Made by a program: the position numbers and the translations under genes. A DNA stretch of 64,000 nucleotides from Nocardia grenadensis NBRC 108939 (GTDB lineage: Bacteria > Actinomycetota > Actinomycetes > Mycobacteriales > Mycobacteriaceae), in NCBI RefSeq assembly GCF_001613445.1, contig NZ_BDCJ01000009.1:372001-436000 (forward strand), read 5' to 3'. The notes beneath the pieces are model-generated. The model did not search any database, had not been told where the DNA came from, and saw nothing but the letters and a program-made list of their open reading frames with translations. Shown here in pieces: positions 51,895 through 60,678 of the stretch. Each line of letters opens with the position of its first letter. Within the stretch, counting starts at the first letter, position 1.

Positions 51895-52848
51895 ATGGAC
51901 GAGCCGATGAGGCGGACGCTGCGCGTCCAGCAGAAGACCTGGGAAGCCGACGGCGTCATCGGCATCACCTTTGTCGACCCGTCCGGTGCGGATCTGCCCG
52001 CCTGGGAACCCGGCGCACATCTCGCGCTGCATCTGCCGAACGGGCTCGTCCGGGAGTATTCGCTCTGCTCGGACCCGGCGGACCGGTCGCGCTGGACGGT
52101 GACGGTGCTGCGCACCCCGGATTCGCGGGGCGGCAGCACCCATATCCACGACCTCCTGCCGGTCGGTGGGTTGCTCGAGGTCGAGGGGCCCCGGCAGAAC
52201 TTCGCGCTCGACACCGCGGCCCGCCACATCCTGGTCGCGGGCGGGATCGGTATCACCCCGATCCTCTCGATGGTGCGCACCCTGCACCGCGACGGCGCGG
52301 ACTGGACACTGCTCTACACCGGACGATCCCGGTCGACGATGGCGTTTCTCGACGAGATCGACGCCCTGCCCGCCGACCGCGTGACGATCCACGCGGACGA
52401 CGCGGCAGCGGGTCGGTTCCCCGACCTCGCCGGGCTGCTCGGGGATATCGATGCCGGCACCGTCGTCTACTGCTGCGGTCCCGAGTCGTTGATGTCCGCG
52501 TGCCGCGACGCGCTCCCGGACGCCGGGCAGTTGCGGATCGAGCGATTCAAGGCGCCCGAACCGATCGCCACCGGGGAGGACACGGCATTCGACGTGATCC
52601 TCGCCGGCAGCGGCCGCCGGATCCCGGTCGGCCCGGATGTCTCGGTCCTGAGCGCACTGCGGAACGCCGGTGTGCCGGTGGAGAGCTCGTGCACCGAGGG
52701 TATCTGCGGGACCTGCGAGGTCGGTGTCGTCAAGGGCGATGTCGAGCACCGCGACTTCCTGCTCTCACCCGAGGAGCAGCAGACCGGCGGCACCATGTTC
52801 GTCTGCGTTTCCCGGTGCCGCTCCGCCGAACTCGTCCTCGACCTGTAA
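51895..52848 (+). CDS. PDR/VanB-type oxygenase reductase (FMN, NAD, [2Fe-2S])
   Basis: A 317-residue electron-transfer protein. The flavin domain has REYSLCSDP, the NAD domain has LVAGGIGITPILSMVRTL and YCCGPESLMSAC, and the C-terminal plant-type ferredoxin has ESSCTEGICGTCEVGVVKGD plus a later Cys. This is the phthalate-dioxygenase-reductase layout that supplies electrons to Rieske oxygenases. The only Rieske oxygenase in the window is in the same operon at 58.8 kb, so the two are probable partners. Confidence 0.94.
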   Translation: MDEPMRRTLRVQQKTWEADGVIGITFVDPSGADLPAWEPGAHLALHLPNGLVREYSLCSDPADRSRWTVTVLRTPDSRGGSTHIHDLLPVGGLLEVEGPRQNFALDTAARHILVAGGIGITPILSMVRTLHRDGADWTLLYTGRSRSTMAFLDEIDALPADRVTIHADDAAAGRFPDLAGLLGDIDAGTVVYCCGPESLMSACRDALPDAGQLRIERFKAPEPIATGEDTAFDVILAGSGRRIPVGPDVSVLSALRNAGVPVESSCTEGICGTCEVGVVKGDVEHRDFLLSPEEQQTGGTMFVCVSRCRSAELVLDL

Positions 52849-52877
52849 CCGGCACTCCCTCGACAGAAAGGTCGATC

Positions 52878-53840
52878 ATGCGATTCTCCGGAACACCGGT
52901 CTGTACTCTGCGCGCATTGCGGTCGGTATCGGTCACGGTGCCCGATCCGGCCCGTTCGCGCGACTTCTATCACGAGGCCTGGGGGTTGAGCACCGTCGAC
53001 GAAGACGGTGACACCTTCTGGCTGCGTGCCACGGGCAGCGAGCACCATGTGCTGCAACTGCGCGCCGGTGCCGGGAACGCACTGGACCGGATCACATTCG
53101 CGCTCGCGACCCCGCGTGAGGTCGACGAGGCGGCCCGCGCACTGCAGAAGCTGGGTGTCCCACTGCTGCGCGAACCCGGCCCGCTCGACGACGCGGGCGG
53201 CGGCTACGGTCTGCAACTCGTCGATCCGGAGGGCCGGTGCCTCGAGCTGTCCGCCGATACGTTCGCCGTCTCCGCGCAGGAACCGGCCGGCCGCCGGGCG
53301 ATCCCCCGCAAGCTCGCGCATGTCGTGCTCAACACCAGCGATATCGATCGCACCGCCGACTTCTACACCCAGGTGCTCGGTATGCGGATCTCGGACTGGT
53401 CCGAACACCAGATGACCTTCCTGCGCTGTAATTCCGACCATCACGTCATCGCCCTGAACCAGGCCGACTTCCCGTCGATCAACCATGTGGCCTACGAGAT
53501 GGAGAGCCTCGACCATTTCATGCGCGGGCTCGGCAGTCTCAAACGTAGCGGCATCGTTGCGCAGTGGGGTCCCGGCCGGCACGGTCCGGGCGACAACACC
53601 TTCTCGTACTTCACCGATCCGGCCGGGCTGGTGTGCGAGTACACGTCCGAGGTGGCGCAGATCGACGAGGATCGCTGGCTGTGCCGGACCTGGAAGCGTA
53701 CGCCCGAACTCTCCGACCAGTGGGGGACGGCGGGTCCGCCGACGACCACGGTCCGCGCGGCGATGGCCGGCATACCCGATCTCGGGCATCGCCACCTGGT
53801 CACCCCGGGGATCGACGACTACTTCTACGGGGGACAGTGA
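52878..53840 (+). CDS. extradiol ring-cleavage dioxygenase (VOC type I)
   Basis: A 320-residue two-domain vicinal-oxygen-chelate protein with the size and metal ligands of BphC/catechol 2,3-dioxygenases: His148 in KLAHVVLN, His203 in SINHVAYEM and Glu254 in GLVCEYTSE. These form the 2-His-1-carboxylate iron site. The frame is open upstream as a shadow; the ATG at 52878 follows AGAAAGG. It cleaves a catechol-like or aminophenol-like ring next to a hydroxyl group. The following alpha/beta hydrolase fits cleavage of the product. Confidence 0.93.
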   Translation: MRFSGTPVCTLRALRSVSVTVPDPARSRDFYHEAWGLSTVDEDGDTFWLRATGSEHHVLQLRAGAGNALDRITFALATPREVDEAARALQKLGVPLLREPGPLDDAGGGYGLQLVDPEGRCLELSADTFAVSAQEPAGRRAIPRKLAHVVLNTSDIDRTADFYTQVLGMRISDWSEHQMTFLRCNSDHHVIALNQADFPSINHVAYEMESLDHFMRGLGSLKRSGIVAQWGPGRHGPGDNTFSYFTDPAGLVCEYTSEVAQIDEDRWLCRTWKRTPELSDQWGTAGPPTTTVRAAMAGIPDLGHRHLVTPGIDDYFYGGQ

Positions 53841-53856
53841 TGCGCCGGGTGCAGCC

Positions 53857-54684
53857 GTGACCGGCCCGGCCGCGCCGGCCCGGGCGACCCGGTGGGTTTC
53901 GGCGCGGGGGATCTCGCTCGAGGTCCGCGGGGCGGGCGATCCGGTGCTGCTCCTGCACGGTATCGGCGGTAGTGCGGCAGCCTGCGCTGCACTGGCCGAG
54001 ATGCTGAGCGCGCACGGCTACCGCACGTACTGCTGGGACGCGCCGGGATACGGGCGGTCGGCCGATCCGGCGCCGAGTGTGGACAATTCCACCGCGGGCT
54101 ACGACCACGCGCTGGTGGTCGCGGAACTGATCGCCGAACTCGGTGGCGGGCCCGTGCATCTGCTCGGCACGTCGTGGGGCGGGGTGATCGCGACCGCGGT
54201 CGCCGCCGTGCATCCCGCGTCGGTCCGTTCGCTCGTCCTGGCCGACAGCACCCGCGGCTCGGGGGTTCACCCGGAGCGGGCGCAGGCGATGCGGGCCCGC
54301 ATCGGTGAGCTGCGTGCGCTCGGCGGCCCGGCATTCGCGGCGGCCCGCGCGCCGCGACTGGTCTCGCCCACCTGCCCCGAAGAGGTCGCGCGCACTGTGG
54401 CATCCGATATGGCACAGGTCCGGCTACCCGGTTACACCGCCGCCGCCGAGTACATGGCCCGCACCGATACCGGGCCGAGCCTGGCCACCCTGGCGGCACC
54501 CACGCTGGTGCTGGTCGGGGCAGACGACATCGTCACCGGCGTCGACGAATCCCGGCTGCTGGCCGACGCGATTCCCGGCGCCCGCTTCGGGCTGATCCTG
54601 GGCGCCGGACATGCGGCAGTGCAGGAGAAGCCGGTGGAGACGGCCGCGCACATCCTGCGGTTCTGGAAGGAACTGGACGAATGA
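53857..54684 (+). CDS. alpha/beta hydrolase (meta-cleavage-product hydrolase-like)
   Basis: A 275-residue alpha/beta hydrolase with oxyanion motif LLHGIGGS, nucleophile Ser106 in GTSWGG, an Asp in LVGADDIVTG and a His in LGAGHAAVQEKP. The start is GTG 53857; its ribosome site is weak, and a seven-codon frame beginning at ATG 53840 overlaps the preceding stop and could couple translation. Position directly after an extradiol dioxygenase suggests C-C bond hydrolysis of the ring-fission product, or amide hydrolysis. Its stop overlaps the next ATG. Confidence 0.92.
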   Translation: MTGPAAPARATRWVSARGISLEVRGAGDPVLLLHGIGGSAAACAALAEMLSAHGYRTYCWDAPGYGRSADPAPSVDNSTAGYDHALVVAELIAELGGGPVHLLGTSWGGVIATAVAAVHPASVRSLVLADSTRGSGVHPERAQAMRARIGELRALGGPAFAAARAPRLVSPTCPEEVARTVASDMAQVRLPGYTAAAEYMARTDTGPSLATLAAPTLVLVGADDIVTGVDESRLLADAIPGARFGLILGAGHAAVQEKPVETAAHILRFWKELDE

Positions 54685-55421
54685 GCAGACTTGTCGTGGT
54701 CACCGGGGCCGGCCGGGGACTGGGTTTCGCGATCGCCGAGCGGCTGGCCGCCGCGGGCGACCGGGTCGTCATCGCGGAGATGCGCGCCGAACTGGCCGAC
54801 GGTGCCGAGAAGTCACTGCGGGACAAGGGGTACGACGTCACCGCGGTGGTCACCGATATCGCCGACCGCGATTCGGTGGTCGCCCTCGCGGGCCGGGTAG
54901 CCGACCTGGGTGGCGCGGACGCGCTGGTCAACAATGCGGCGCTCGCGGACGGTGTGGGCGGTGATGCGTTCTGGGAACTCGATGAGGGGTTCTTCCAGAA
55001 GGTGATGACTGTCAACACGTTCGGGACCTGGCTGGTCAGCAAGCATCTCTTCGCCCAGTTGGCGCGGGGCGGTAACGGCGCCATCGTGAATATCGCCTCC
55101 GATGCCGCCCTGTACGGCTCGCCCCGCCTGGTGCACTATGTCGGCTCCAAGGGCGCGGTCATGGCGATGACCCGCACGATGGCGCGCGACGGGGGCCCGC
55201 ACGGGCTGCGGGTCAATGCCATCGCCCCCGGCCTGACCCGGGTCGAGGCCACGGCCACGGTACCGGCATCGCGGTACCGGCTCTACGCCGACAACCAGGC
55301 GCTGGACCGCGAACAGACCCCCGACGACGTCGCGGGCACGGTGCAGTTCCTGCTCTCGGACGCGGCGAGCTACCTGACCGGCCAGACCCTGGTGGTCGAC
55401 GGGGGATTCGTCATGAACTGA
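54681..55421 (+). CDS. SDR-family oxidoreductase (catalytic residues intact)
   Basis: A 246-residue classical SDR: TGAGRGLG near residues 9-16, NNAALADG, a catalytic Ser in NIASDAALYG, Tyr and Lys in HYVGSKGA and the VDGGFVMN end. The ATG overlaps the hydrolase stop (ATGA). It is probably a dehydrogenase of a pathway alcohol, dihydrodiol or hydroxy acid. A dihydrodiol from the Rieske oxygenase is one possible substrate, by analogy to aromatic pathways. Confidence 0.93.
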   Translation: MSRLVVVTGAGRGLGFAIAERLAAAGDRVVIAEMRAELADGAEKSLRDKGYDVTAVVTDIADRDSVVALAGRVADLGGADALVNNAALADGVGGDAFWELDEGFFQKVMTVNTFGTWLVSKHLFAQLARGGNGAIVNIASDAALYGSPRLVHYVGSKGAVMAMTRTMARDGGPHGLRVNAIAPGLTRVEATATVPASRYRLYADNQALDREQTPDDVAGTVQFLLSDAASYLTGQTLVVDGGFVMN

Positions 55422-55470
55422 CCGCCCGCCGCTATCCGAAACCTACGCCGCACAAGGAGACCGACCCTCG

Positions 55471-56259
55471 ATGGATCTGCAACTCACCGACCGCACCGTG
55501 GTCGTCACCGGCGCGAGTTCCGGGGTGGGACTGGCGACGACCCGGATGCTTCTCGCCGAGGGCGCCCGGGTCGCCGCCTGTGCCCGCGATCTGGACCGGT
55601 TGCGCACCGCGATCGATTCGATCGACGGTGCCGATCACGCCAGGATCCACCTGGCGGCCTGCGATGTCACCGACCGAGCCGAGGTGGAAGCCTTCATCGG
55701 CTCCACCGCCGAGCGTTTCGGCGGTATCGACGGGCTGGTGTGCAATGCCGGTCGCTCCCTGATGGCACCGCTGTCGGAGACCACCGACGAGCAGATCCGC
55801 GCGGAATTCGACCTGAAGATCTTCGGCTCCTGGAATCTGGTGCGTGCGGCCCGCAGTGCGCTGGCCGCCGCGGACCGCGGCGCCGTCGTCAATGTCAACG
55901 CGATCCTGTCCCGGCAGCCGGAGCCCCGGCTCGCCGTCACCTCGGCCGCACGGGCCGCGCTGCTGAACCTCACCCACTCCATGGCCGAGGATCTCGCCGC
56001 GGACGGGACCCGGGTGAACTCGGTGCTGCTCGGACTCGTCGACACCGGCCAGTGGCGCCGCCGGTTCGAGACCTCGGGGACCGCACTCGACTACGACGCG
56101 TGGAGCGCCGAGATCGCCGCCGACCGCGGTATCGCGCTGGGCCGGTTCGGCACCGCCGACGAGGTCGCGTTCCCCATCGTCACCCTGCTCTCGCCGCTGA
56201 GCGGCTACACCACCGGCACCAGTATCGACGTCGGTGGTGGCGTCGGCCGCTACATCTGA
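55471..56259 (+). CDS. SDR-family protein with altered active site
   Basis: A 262-residue SDR fold protein with the cofactor motif TGASSGVG and a normal end (DVGGGVGRYI). The usual Tyr-x3-Lys is replaced: at the equivalent place the sequence reads RLAVTSAARAALL, giving Thr and Arg. The nearby Ser (NAILSRQPE) remains. It may therefore use a different mechanism, act as a binding subunit or be catalytically weak. It pairs with the intact SDR just upstream, 49 bases away. Confidence 0.88.
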   Translation: MDLQLTDRTVVVTGASSGVGLATTRMLLAEGARVAACARDLDRLRTAIDSIDGADHARIHLAACDVTDRAEVEAFIGSTAERFGGIDGLVCNAGRSLMAPLSETTDEQIRAEFDLKIFGSWNLVRAARSALAAADRGAVVNVNAILSRQPEPRLAVTSAARAALLNLTHSMAEDLAADGTRVNSVLLGLVDTGQWRRRFETSGTALDYDAWSAEIAADRGIALGRFGTADEVAFPIVTLLSPLSGYTTGTSIDVGGGVGRYI

Positions 56260-56314
56260 CCATCAGCCCGGCCCGGCGGATCCGCCGTTCCCAGATCTCT
56301 CCGGAGGACAACCC

Positions 56315-57991
56315 ATGACGACCACCGACAGCCCCGGCGCGAAGGATCCCACCGGTGGCGATGTGCTCGTCGCCGTAATGCGCAGGCACGGCATCGACAC
56401 CGCCTTCGGCGTGATCAGCATCCACAATCTGCCGCTCGTCGAGGCGGTGGCGCGGGAGCTGAACTTCGTGGCGGTACGCCATGAGGCCGCGGCAGTCAAC
56501 GCCGCCGACGGCTACGCGCGCGCGACCGGCAGGATCGGAGTCGCGATCACCAGCACCGGGACCGGCGCCGGAAATGCCGCGGGTTCGATGCTCGAAGCAT
56601 TGACCGCGGGGAGCCGGGTGCTGCATGTGACCGGCCAGATCGAGAGCGAGTACCTCGGTTCCGGCGGATCGACGCGGGGTGTGATCCACGAGGTGCCCAA
56701 ACAGCTGCAGATGCTCGATGCCGTCTCCCGTTACGCGACGACCATCGAAGCCGCGGAGGATGTCGAAGCGGATCTGGAAACCGCCATCGCCCATATCCTC
56801 GCCGCTCCGCAGGGCCCGGCCAGTGTGGAATGGCCCTCGGATCTGCAATATCTGGCGCGTCCGGCCGATCAGCGCGGGTACGACCCGCCGGTCTTCGACG
56901 TGCCGGTACCGGAGCGCGACGCGATCACCGCGGCAGTCGCCCTGCTGGCGGCGGCCGAGCGTCCCCTGATCTGGGTCGGCGGGGGAGCGGCGGGCGCGAG
57001 AACCGAACTGGCCACGCTGCTGCACACCCTCGGAGCGGGTCTGCTGACCAGCAACTCGGGGCGGGCGATCGTGCCCGAGGACGACCCGTTGGTGATCGGG
57101 AACTTCGCGACGGCGCCGGAGGTCGCGCCCCTGCTCGCGGACGCCGACCTGCTGCTGTCGATCGGCACCCACTTCCGCTCCAACGAGACCAAGAGCTACC
57201 ACCTGCGGTTACCGGACACACAGATCCAGATCGATGTGGACCCGGCGGCCGTCGGCCGTATCTATCCGGCGAAGGTCGGCCTCGTGGGTGATGCCGCGGC
57301 CACCCTCGCCGCGATCAACGACGGCCTGACGAGCACCTCGGTGGACCCGGGGTGGCCCGGCCGGGTCACCGACACCAGGGGGGCGGTCCGCGCGGCGCTC
57401 ACGGCCTATATCGGCGGGTACGCGGAGATCTGCGAAGGGATGCGGTCGGTACTGCCGCGCGAATCCGTGGTCGCGCGCGATGTGACCATCCCCTCCAGCC
57501 AGTGGGGCAACCGATTGCTGCCCTTCTACGAACGCGAGACCAATATCTTCCCCCTCGGGGGTGGTATCGGGCAGGGCCTGGCCATGGGGATCGGCGCCGC
57601 GCTCGGACGGCCCGAGGTGCCGACCGCGGTGATCGCAGGGGACGGCGGTCTCGCCGTACACCTCGGCGAACTCGCCTCGCTCGCCGGCAACGGCGCCTGG
57701 TGCGTCGTGGTGATCTTCAACGACGGTGGTTACGGTGTACTGCGGAACATGCAGGCGGCCAACGGTTTCGACCGGTCCGGTGTCGATCTGTTCACGCCCC
57801 GGTTCGATCTGCTCGCGGCCGCACTCGATATGCCCTACACCCTGGTCCAGGGCCCGGGACGTTTCGCGAAGGCGTTCGCGGACGCGGTGGCGACCCGCGG
57901 TCCGGCGATCGTCGAGGTCGATGTGGCCGCGGTCGAACCGCCGCCCGGCCCCTTCACCCCACCGGTGCACATCCCGATTCGGGAGGGCTGA
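56315..57991 (+). CDS. thiamine-diphosphate-dependent enzyme (acetolactate synthase-like)
   Basis: A 558-residue ThDP enzyme of the acetolactate synthase/benzoylformate decarboxylase group. Glu57 in VRHEAAAVNAADGYAR activates the cofactor. The ThDP/metal motif starts at GDGGLAVHLGELASL and ends at FNDGGYG. CCGGAGGACAACCC precedes the ATG at 56315. Such enzymes decarboxylate 2-keto acids or ligate carbonyls. Late in an aromatic pathway it may handle a 2-keto acid from ring cleavage. The exact reaction cannot be read. Confidence 0.93.
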   Translation: MTTTDSPGAKDPTGGDVLVAVMRRHGIDTAFGVISIHNLPLVEAVARELNFVAVRHEAAAVNAADGYARATGRIGVAITSTGTGAGNAAGSMLEALTAGSRVLHVTGQIESEYLGSGGSTRGVIHEVPKQLQMLDAVSRYATTIEAAEDVEADLETAIAHILAAPQGPASVEWPSDLQYLARPADQRGYDPPVFDVPVPERDAITAAVALLAAAERPLIWVGGGAAGARTELATLLHTLGAGLLTSNSGRAIVPEDDPLVIGNFATAPEVAPLLADADLLLSIGTHFRSNETKSYHLRLPDTQIQIDVDPAAVGRIYPAKVGLVGDAAATLAAINDGLTSTSVDPGWPGRVTDTRGAVRAALTAYIGGYAEICEGMRSVLPRESVVARDVTIPSSQWGNRLLPFYERETNIFPLGGGIGQGLAMGIGAALGRPEVPTAVIAGDGGLAVHLGELASLAGNGAWCVVVIFNDGGYGVLRNMQAANGFDRSGVDLFTPRFDLLAAALDMPYTLVQGPGRFAKAFADAVATRGPAIVEVDVAAVEPPPGPFTPPVHIPIREG

Positions 57992-57995
57992 TCCG

Positions 57996-58586
57996 ATGAC
58001 CGGCAACGAATGGGACGACGACACCCCGGCGCACGCGCTGGTGTGCCTGCACGCCGGACCGGACCCGGCCCGCTGGTTCGCCGGCCAGATCGAAACGCTC
58101 GGCGCGATCGCGCACCAGTCCCGGGCGCTGGACGCGGCCGACGCGGAGCACGTCGACGCCTGGGCCGATGAGGTGGCATCCGCCGTGACAGCCCTCGGCC
58201 ACGACCGCGTGCACCTCCTCGCCACGGGCGCCACCACATACGGCGCCATCGCCCTCGCCGCCCGGTACCCCGCGCTCGTCACCAGCCTCGTGCTGGGCGA
58301 CCCGGAGGCCGACCCGGACGCTCCCGGATACGGCGAACTGCTGGCACAGGTGGCCGCCCCGACCCTGGTGATCGCCTCGGTCCCCGACGAGCGCGTGGAT
58401 ATCGCGCAGGCACAGAGCATCGCCGGCGGTATCGACAACGGGGTGTTCGTCGTCATCGACGGCGCCGCGATCCCGGCCCACCGCGAACGCGCCGCCTCGT
58501 TCAACGAATGGGTCACCGCGTTCACCGCTATCGCCGAAGGTCTCGATGCCATGGCATCGCAGCAACAGGAGAAAACCAATGCCTGA
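57996..58586 (+). CDS. alpha/beta-hydrolase-like protein lacking the nucleophile Ser
   Basis: A 196-residue short alpha/beta-hydrolase-like protein. The nucleophile elbow, normally G-x-S-x-G, reads GATTYG, so Thr occupies the Ser position and Tyr a Gly position. The later LVIASVPDER and IPAHRERAASFNEW segments keep the fold and a His. GGGAGGG precedes the ATG. It is probably not a standard hydrolase; it may be a Thr-dependent or non-catalytic variant. It is the immediate neighbour of the ThDP enzyme, so a joint complex is possible. Confidence 0.8.
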   Translation: MTGNEWDDDTPAHALVCLHAGPDPARWFAGQIETLGAIAHQSRALDAADAEHVDAWADEVASAVTALGHDRVHLLATGATTYGAIALAARYPALVTSLVLGDPEADPDAPGYGELLAQVAAPTLVIASVPDERVDIAQAQSIAGGIDNGVFVVIDGAAIPAHRERAASFNEWVTAFTAIAEGLDAMASQQQEKTNA

Positions 58587-58806
58587 CACCACCGAGCACT
58601 ACCTCGAGCCCAATCAGACCCACCCCGAACCGATCAGCCCCTACGAGACCAAGCTGTCCGGTTCGATCATGGAGATCTTCGGCCGGGGCACCCACGATCT
58701 GCCCGGGCTGATCGCCGGACTGAACGAGCTGGGCCTGCACGCGCCCGACGGGCAGGCCTGGACCGAGGACAATTTCCGCGCCGAGATGCGACGACTGGGA
58801 GACTGA
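58579..58806 (+). CDS. small protein with recombinase-like helix-turn-helix
   Basis: A 75-residue protein. The C-terminal 40 residues (DLPGLIAGLNELGLHAPDG, then WTEDNFRAEMRRLG) match the recombinase-like helix-turn-helix seen at the end of serine recombinases, but no catalytic domain exists. The ATG follows ACAGGAGAAAACC and overlaps the previous gene by eight bases. Similar small proteins sit beside Rieske oxygenase genes in actinobacteria. It directly precedes the Rieske oxygenase gene here; it may stabilise the enzyme rather than bind DNA. Confidence 0.8.
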   Translation: MPDTTEHYLEPNQTHPEPISPYETKLSGSIMEIFGRGTHDLPGLIAGLNELGLHAPDGQAWTEDNFRAEMRRLGD

Positions 58807-58807
58807 G

Positions 58808-59893
58808 ATGACCACCGCGACCACATCCGCCCCGACCGCGACCGGCGGTCCGAAGAAGCGCGCGGTCGGTGTCCGCAAGGAGATGACCGCCGCGGATATC
58901 GCCGCCACCGGGCTGCGTGACCGGTGGTATCCGATCCTGCCCTCGCGCATGGTGAAGCCCGGGGAATCCAAGAAGGTCACCCGGCTGTCCGTCGACTGGG
59001 TGCTGTTCCGGGACCCGCGGGGGACCGTCCATATGCTCGCGGACCGCTGCCCGCATCGCAGCGCACCGCTGTCGGTGGGCCAGCACCTCGGCGACCGGCT
59101 CGCCTGCAAATACCACGGTGTCCAGGTGGACGGCACCGGCACCGTCGTCTCCGTGCCGGGTATGCCCGGCTGCGCGCTCGAAGGTAAGCGGGCGACGGTG
59201 TCGTTGCGGGTCGTCGAGGCCGCCGACACCATTTTCGCGTACGTCCCGCTGACCGAGGATTCCGAGCCCACGCCGTTCGTCCTGCCCGATCGGCTCACCG
59301 ACGAGGCGGTGTCCTGGTTTCCGAACTTCGCGGAATGGGCCGGACCGTGGCGTTTCTATATGGATAATGTGCTCGACCCGATGCACGGTGCGTTCCTGCA
59401 CCGCGATTCGCATTCGATGTTCGGCGGCGACACCTCGGCGCGCTTCCGGATCCGGGAAACCGACCGCGGCTTCTTCTTCGAGAAGACCGATCAGGTCGGT
59501 GTGAACTTCGACTGGGTCGAGTACGTGCGCGGATCCATGGACTACGTCGACCTGGAGATCCCCTACGCGCCGAACGCCGGCCCCGGCGGCGTCTTCGGCA
59601 TCGTCGGTATGGCCACACCGATCGACGCGGACAATTCCGCGATCTTCCATTGGCGCACCCGCCGCGTGGACGGCTGGGAGCGTGAGGTGTGGCGCTTCCT
59701 CTACCGCACCCGGCTGGAGGCCCGGCACTGGGAGGTGCTCGAACAGGACCGCGAGGTGCTCGAGGCACTGGCCGCCGACGCCGACCACGAAGAACACCTG
59801 TACCAGCACGACCTCGGTGTCTCGCGTATTCGCCGCATCTACCGCGCGGACGCGAGGAAACAGGCGGCGATCCTGGCGGGCGAAACGGTATGA
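58808..59893 (+). CDS. Rieske non-heme iron oxygenase, large subunit
   Basis: A 361-residue Rieske oxygenase alpha subunit. The Rieske cluster is bound by C81-x-H83 and C100-x2-H103. The mononuclear iron site is N187-x2-D190-x2-H193-x4-H198, with the third ligand Asp314. No small beta subunit gene is near, so it is probably an alpha-only (phthalate dioxygenase- or vanillate demethylase-like) enzyme. Electrons should come from the PDR-type reductase at 51.9 kb. It may hydroxylate, dihydroxylate or demethylate a ring intermediate. Confidence 0.94.
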   Translation: MTTATTSAPTATGGPKKRAVGVRKEMTAADIAATGLRDRWYPILPSRMVKPGESKKVTRLSVDWVLFRDPRGTVHMLADRCPHRSAPLSVGQHLGDRLACKYHGVQVDGTGTVVSVPGMPGCALEGKRATVSLRVVEAADTIFAYVPLTEDSEPTPFVLPDRLTDEAVSWFPNFAEWAGPWRFYMDNVLDPMHGAFLHRDSHSMFGGDTSARFRIRETDRGFFFEKTDQVGVNFDWVEYVRGSMDYVDLEIPYAPNAGPGGVFGIVGMATPIDADNSAIFHWRTRRVDGWEREVWRFLYRTRLEARHWEVLEQDREVLEALAADADHEEHLYQHDLGVSRIRRIYRADARKQAAILAGETV

Positions 59894-60231
59894 GCGCGCC
59901 GCGGGCGGATTCCGCCGACACCATGATGCTGACGGTGTTCCTGCGGCACGACCAGTCGCAGAACCTGGAACAGATCCAGGGCCGGCTCGACGAGGCCGGC
60001 TGGTGGCAGAATTTTCCGCCCGCGGGCTGCGAGGTCGTCTCCTGGGTGGTCGCGATGGGCGTGGGACAGATCGTGACACTGCGGCTACCGGTGGCGCGGC
60101 TTGCCGCCGTCAATGTGGAGCTGGAACGGCGGGCGTGGGGTGTGTTCCACACCGACTTCTACCCGACCTACGACTTCGTGCCGGTGCGCGAGCGGCTGAC
60201 CCGCGAATCCGGCGAGCGGCGCGGCGTATGA
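59890..60231 (+). CDS. small dimeric alpha-beta-barrel-like protein
   Basis: A 113-residue protein translated from an ATG that overlaps the Rieske stop (ATGA). MMLTVFLRHDQSQNLEQIQG, WWQNFPPAGCEVVSWVV and VFHTDFYPTYDFVPVRERL suggest the ferredoxin-like dimeric barrel seen in muconolactone isomerase, EthD and related small proteins. I do not recognise an exact family. It may isomerise a lactone or stabilise an oxygenase. Its stop overlaps the next gene by four bases. Confidence 0.75.
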   Translation: MSAPRADSADTMMLTVFLRHDQSQNLEQIQGRLDEAGWWQNFPPAGCEVVSWVVAMGVGQIVTLRLPVARLAAVNVELERRAWGVFHTDFYPTYDFVPVRERLTRESGERRGV

Positions 60232-60626
60232 CCCGGGTGGCGGCGGAGACGGTCGCGGAGGCGCCGCGGCCGGGCATGTTCAGCAATGCCAGGGTGCACG
60301 GCGATCAGTTCTTCCTGTCCGGGATGCATGCGGGCGAACCCGGCGGGATCGTCGGCGGCGCCGACACCTATCTACAGGCCCGGGAGGCGTTCCGGCGGGT
60401 ACGCGCGCTCACCGAGGCCTGCGGGGCCGTCGTGGACGACATCCTCGTCCTGCGCGTCTATCTGACCGATATCGCCGACCGGGCGGCGGTCGGCAGGGCG
60501 CGCGCCGAGGTGTTCTCCGGCGACTTCCCGTGCTCGACGCTGGTCGAGGTATCGGCGCTCGTCGAATCCGGCCTGAAGGTGGAGATCGAGGCCCAGGGCG
60601 TCATCGGGTCACACAGCGGCACCTGA
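60228..60626 (+). CDS. RidA/YjgF-family protein (second copy)
   Basis: A 132-residue RidA-family protein with DQFFLSGMHAGEPGG, ACGAVVDDILVLRVYLTDIA and STLVEVSALVESGLKVEIEA. The substrate-binding Arg of canonical RidA (usually R-P/S-T) is replaced around PCSTLVEV, so it belongs to a divergent subgroup. It is coupled to the previous gene by ATGA. Two RidA proteins in a single operon suggest that imine or enamine intermediates form at two steps, or that one has a different activity. Confidence 0.87.
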   Translation: MTRVAAETVAEAPRPGMFSNARVHGDQFFLSGMHAGEPGGIVGGADTYLQAREAFRRVRALTEACGAVVDDILVLRVYLTDIADRAAVGRARAEVFSGDFPCSTLVEVSALVESGLKVEIEAQGVIGSHSGT

Positions 60627-60678
60627 TCCGCCGCCGGTTCGGATCGCACGCACACTCTCGAAAGTTGAGGACAGAATC

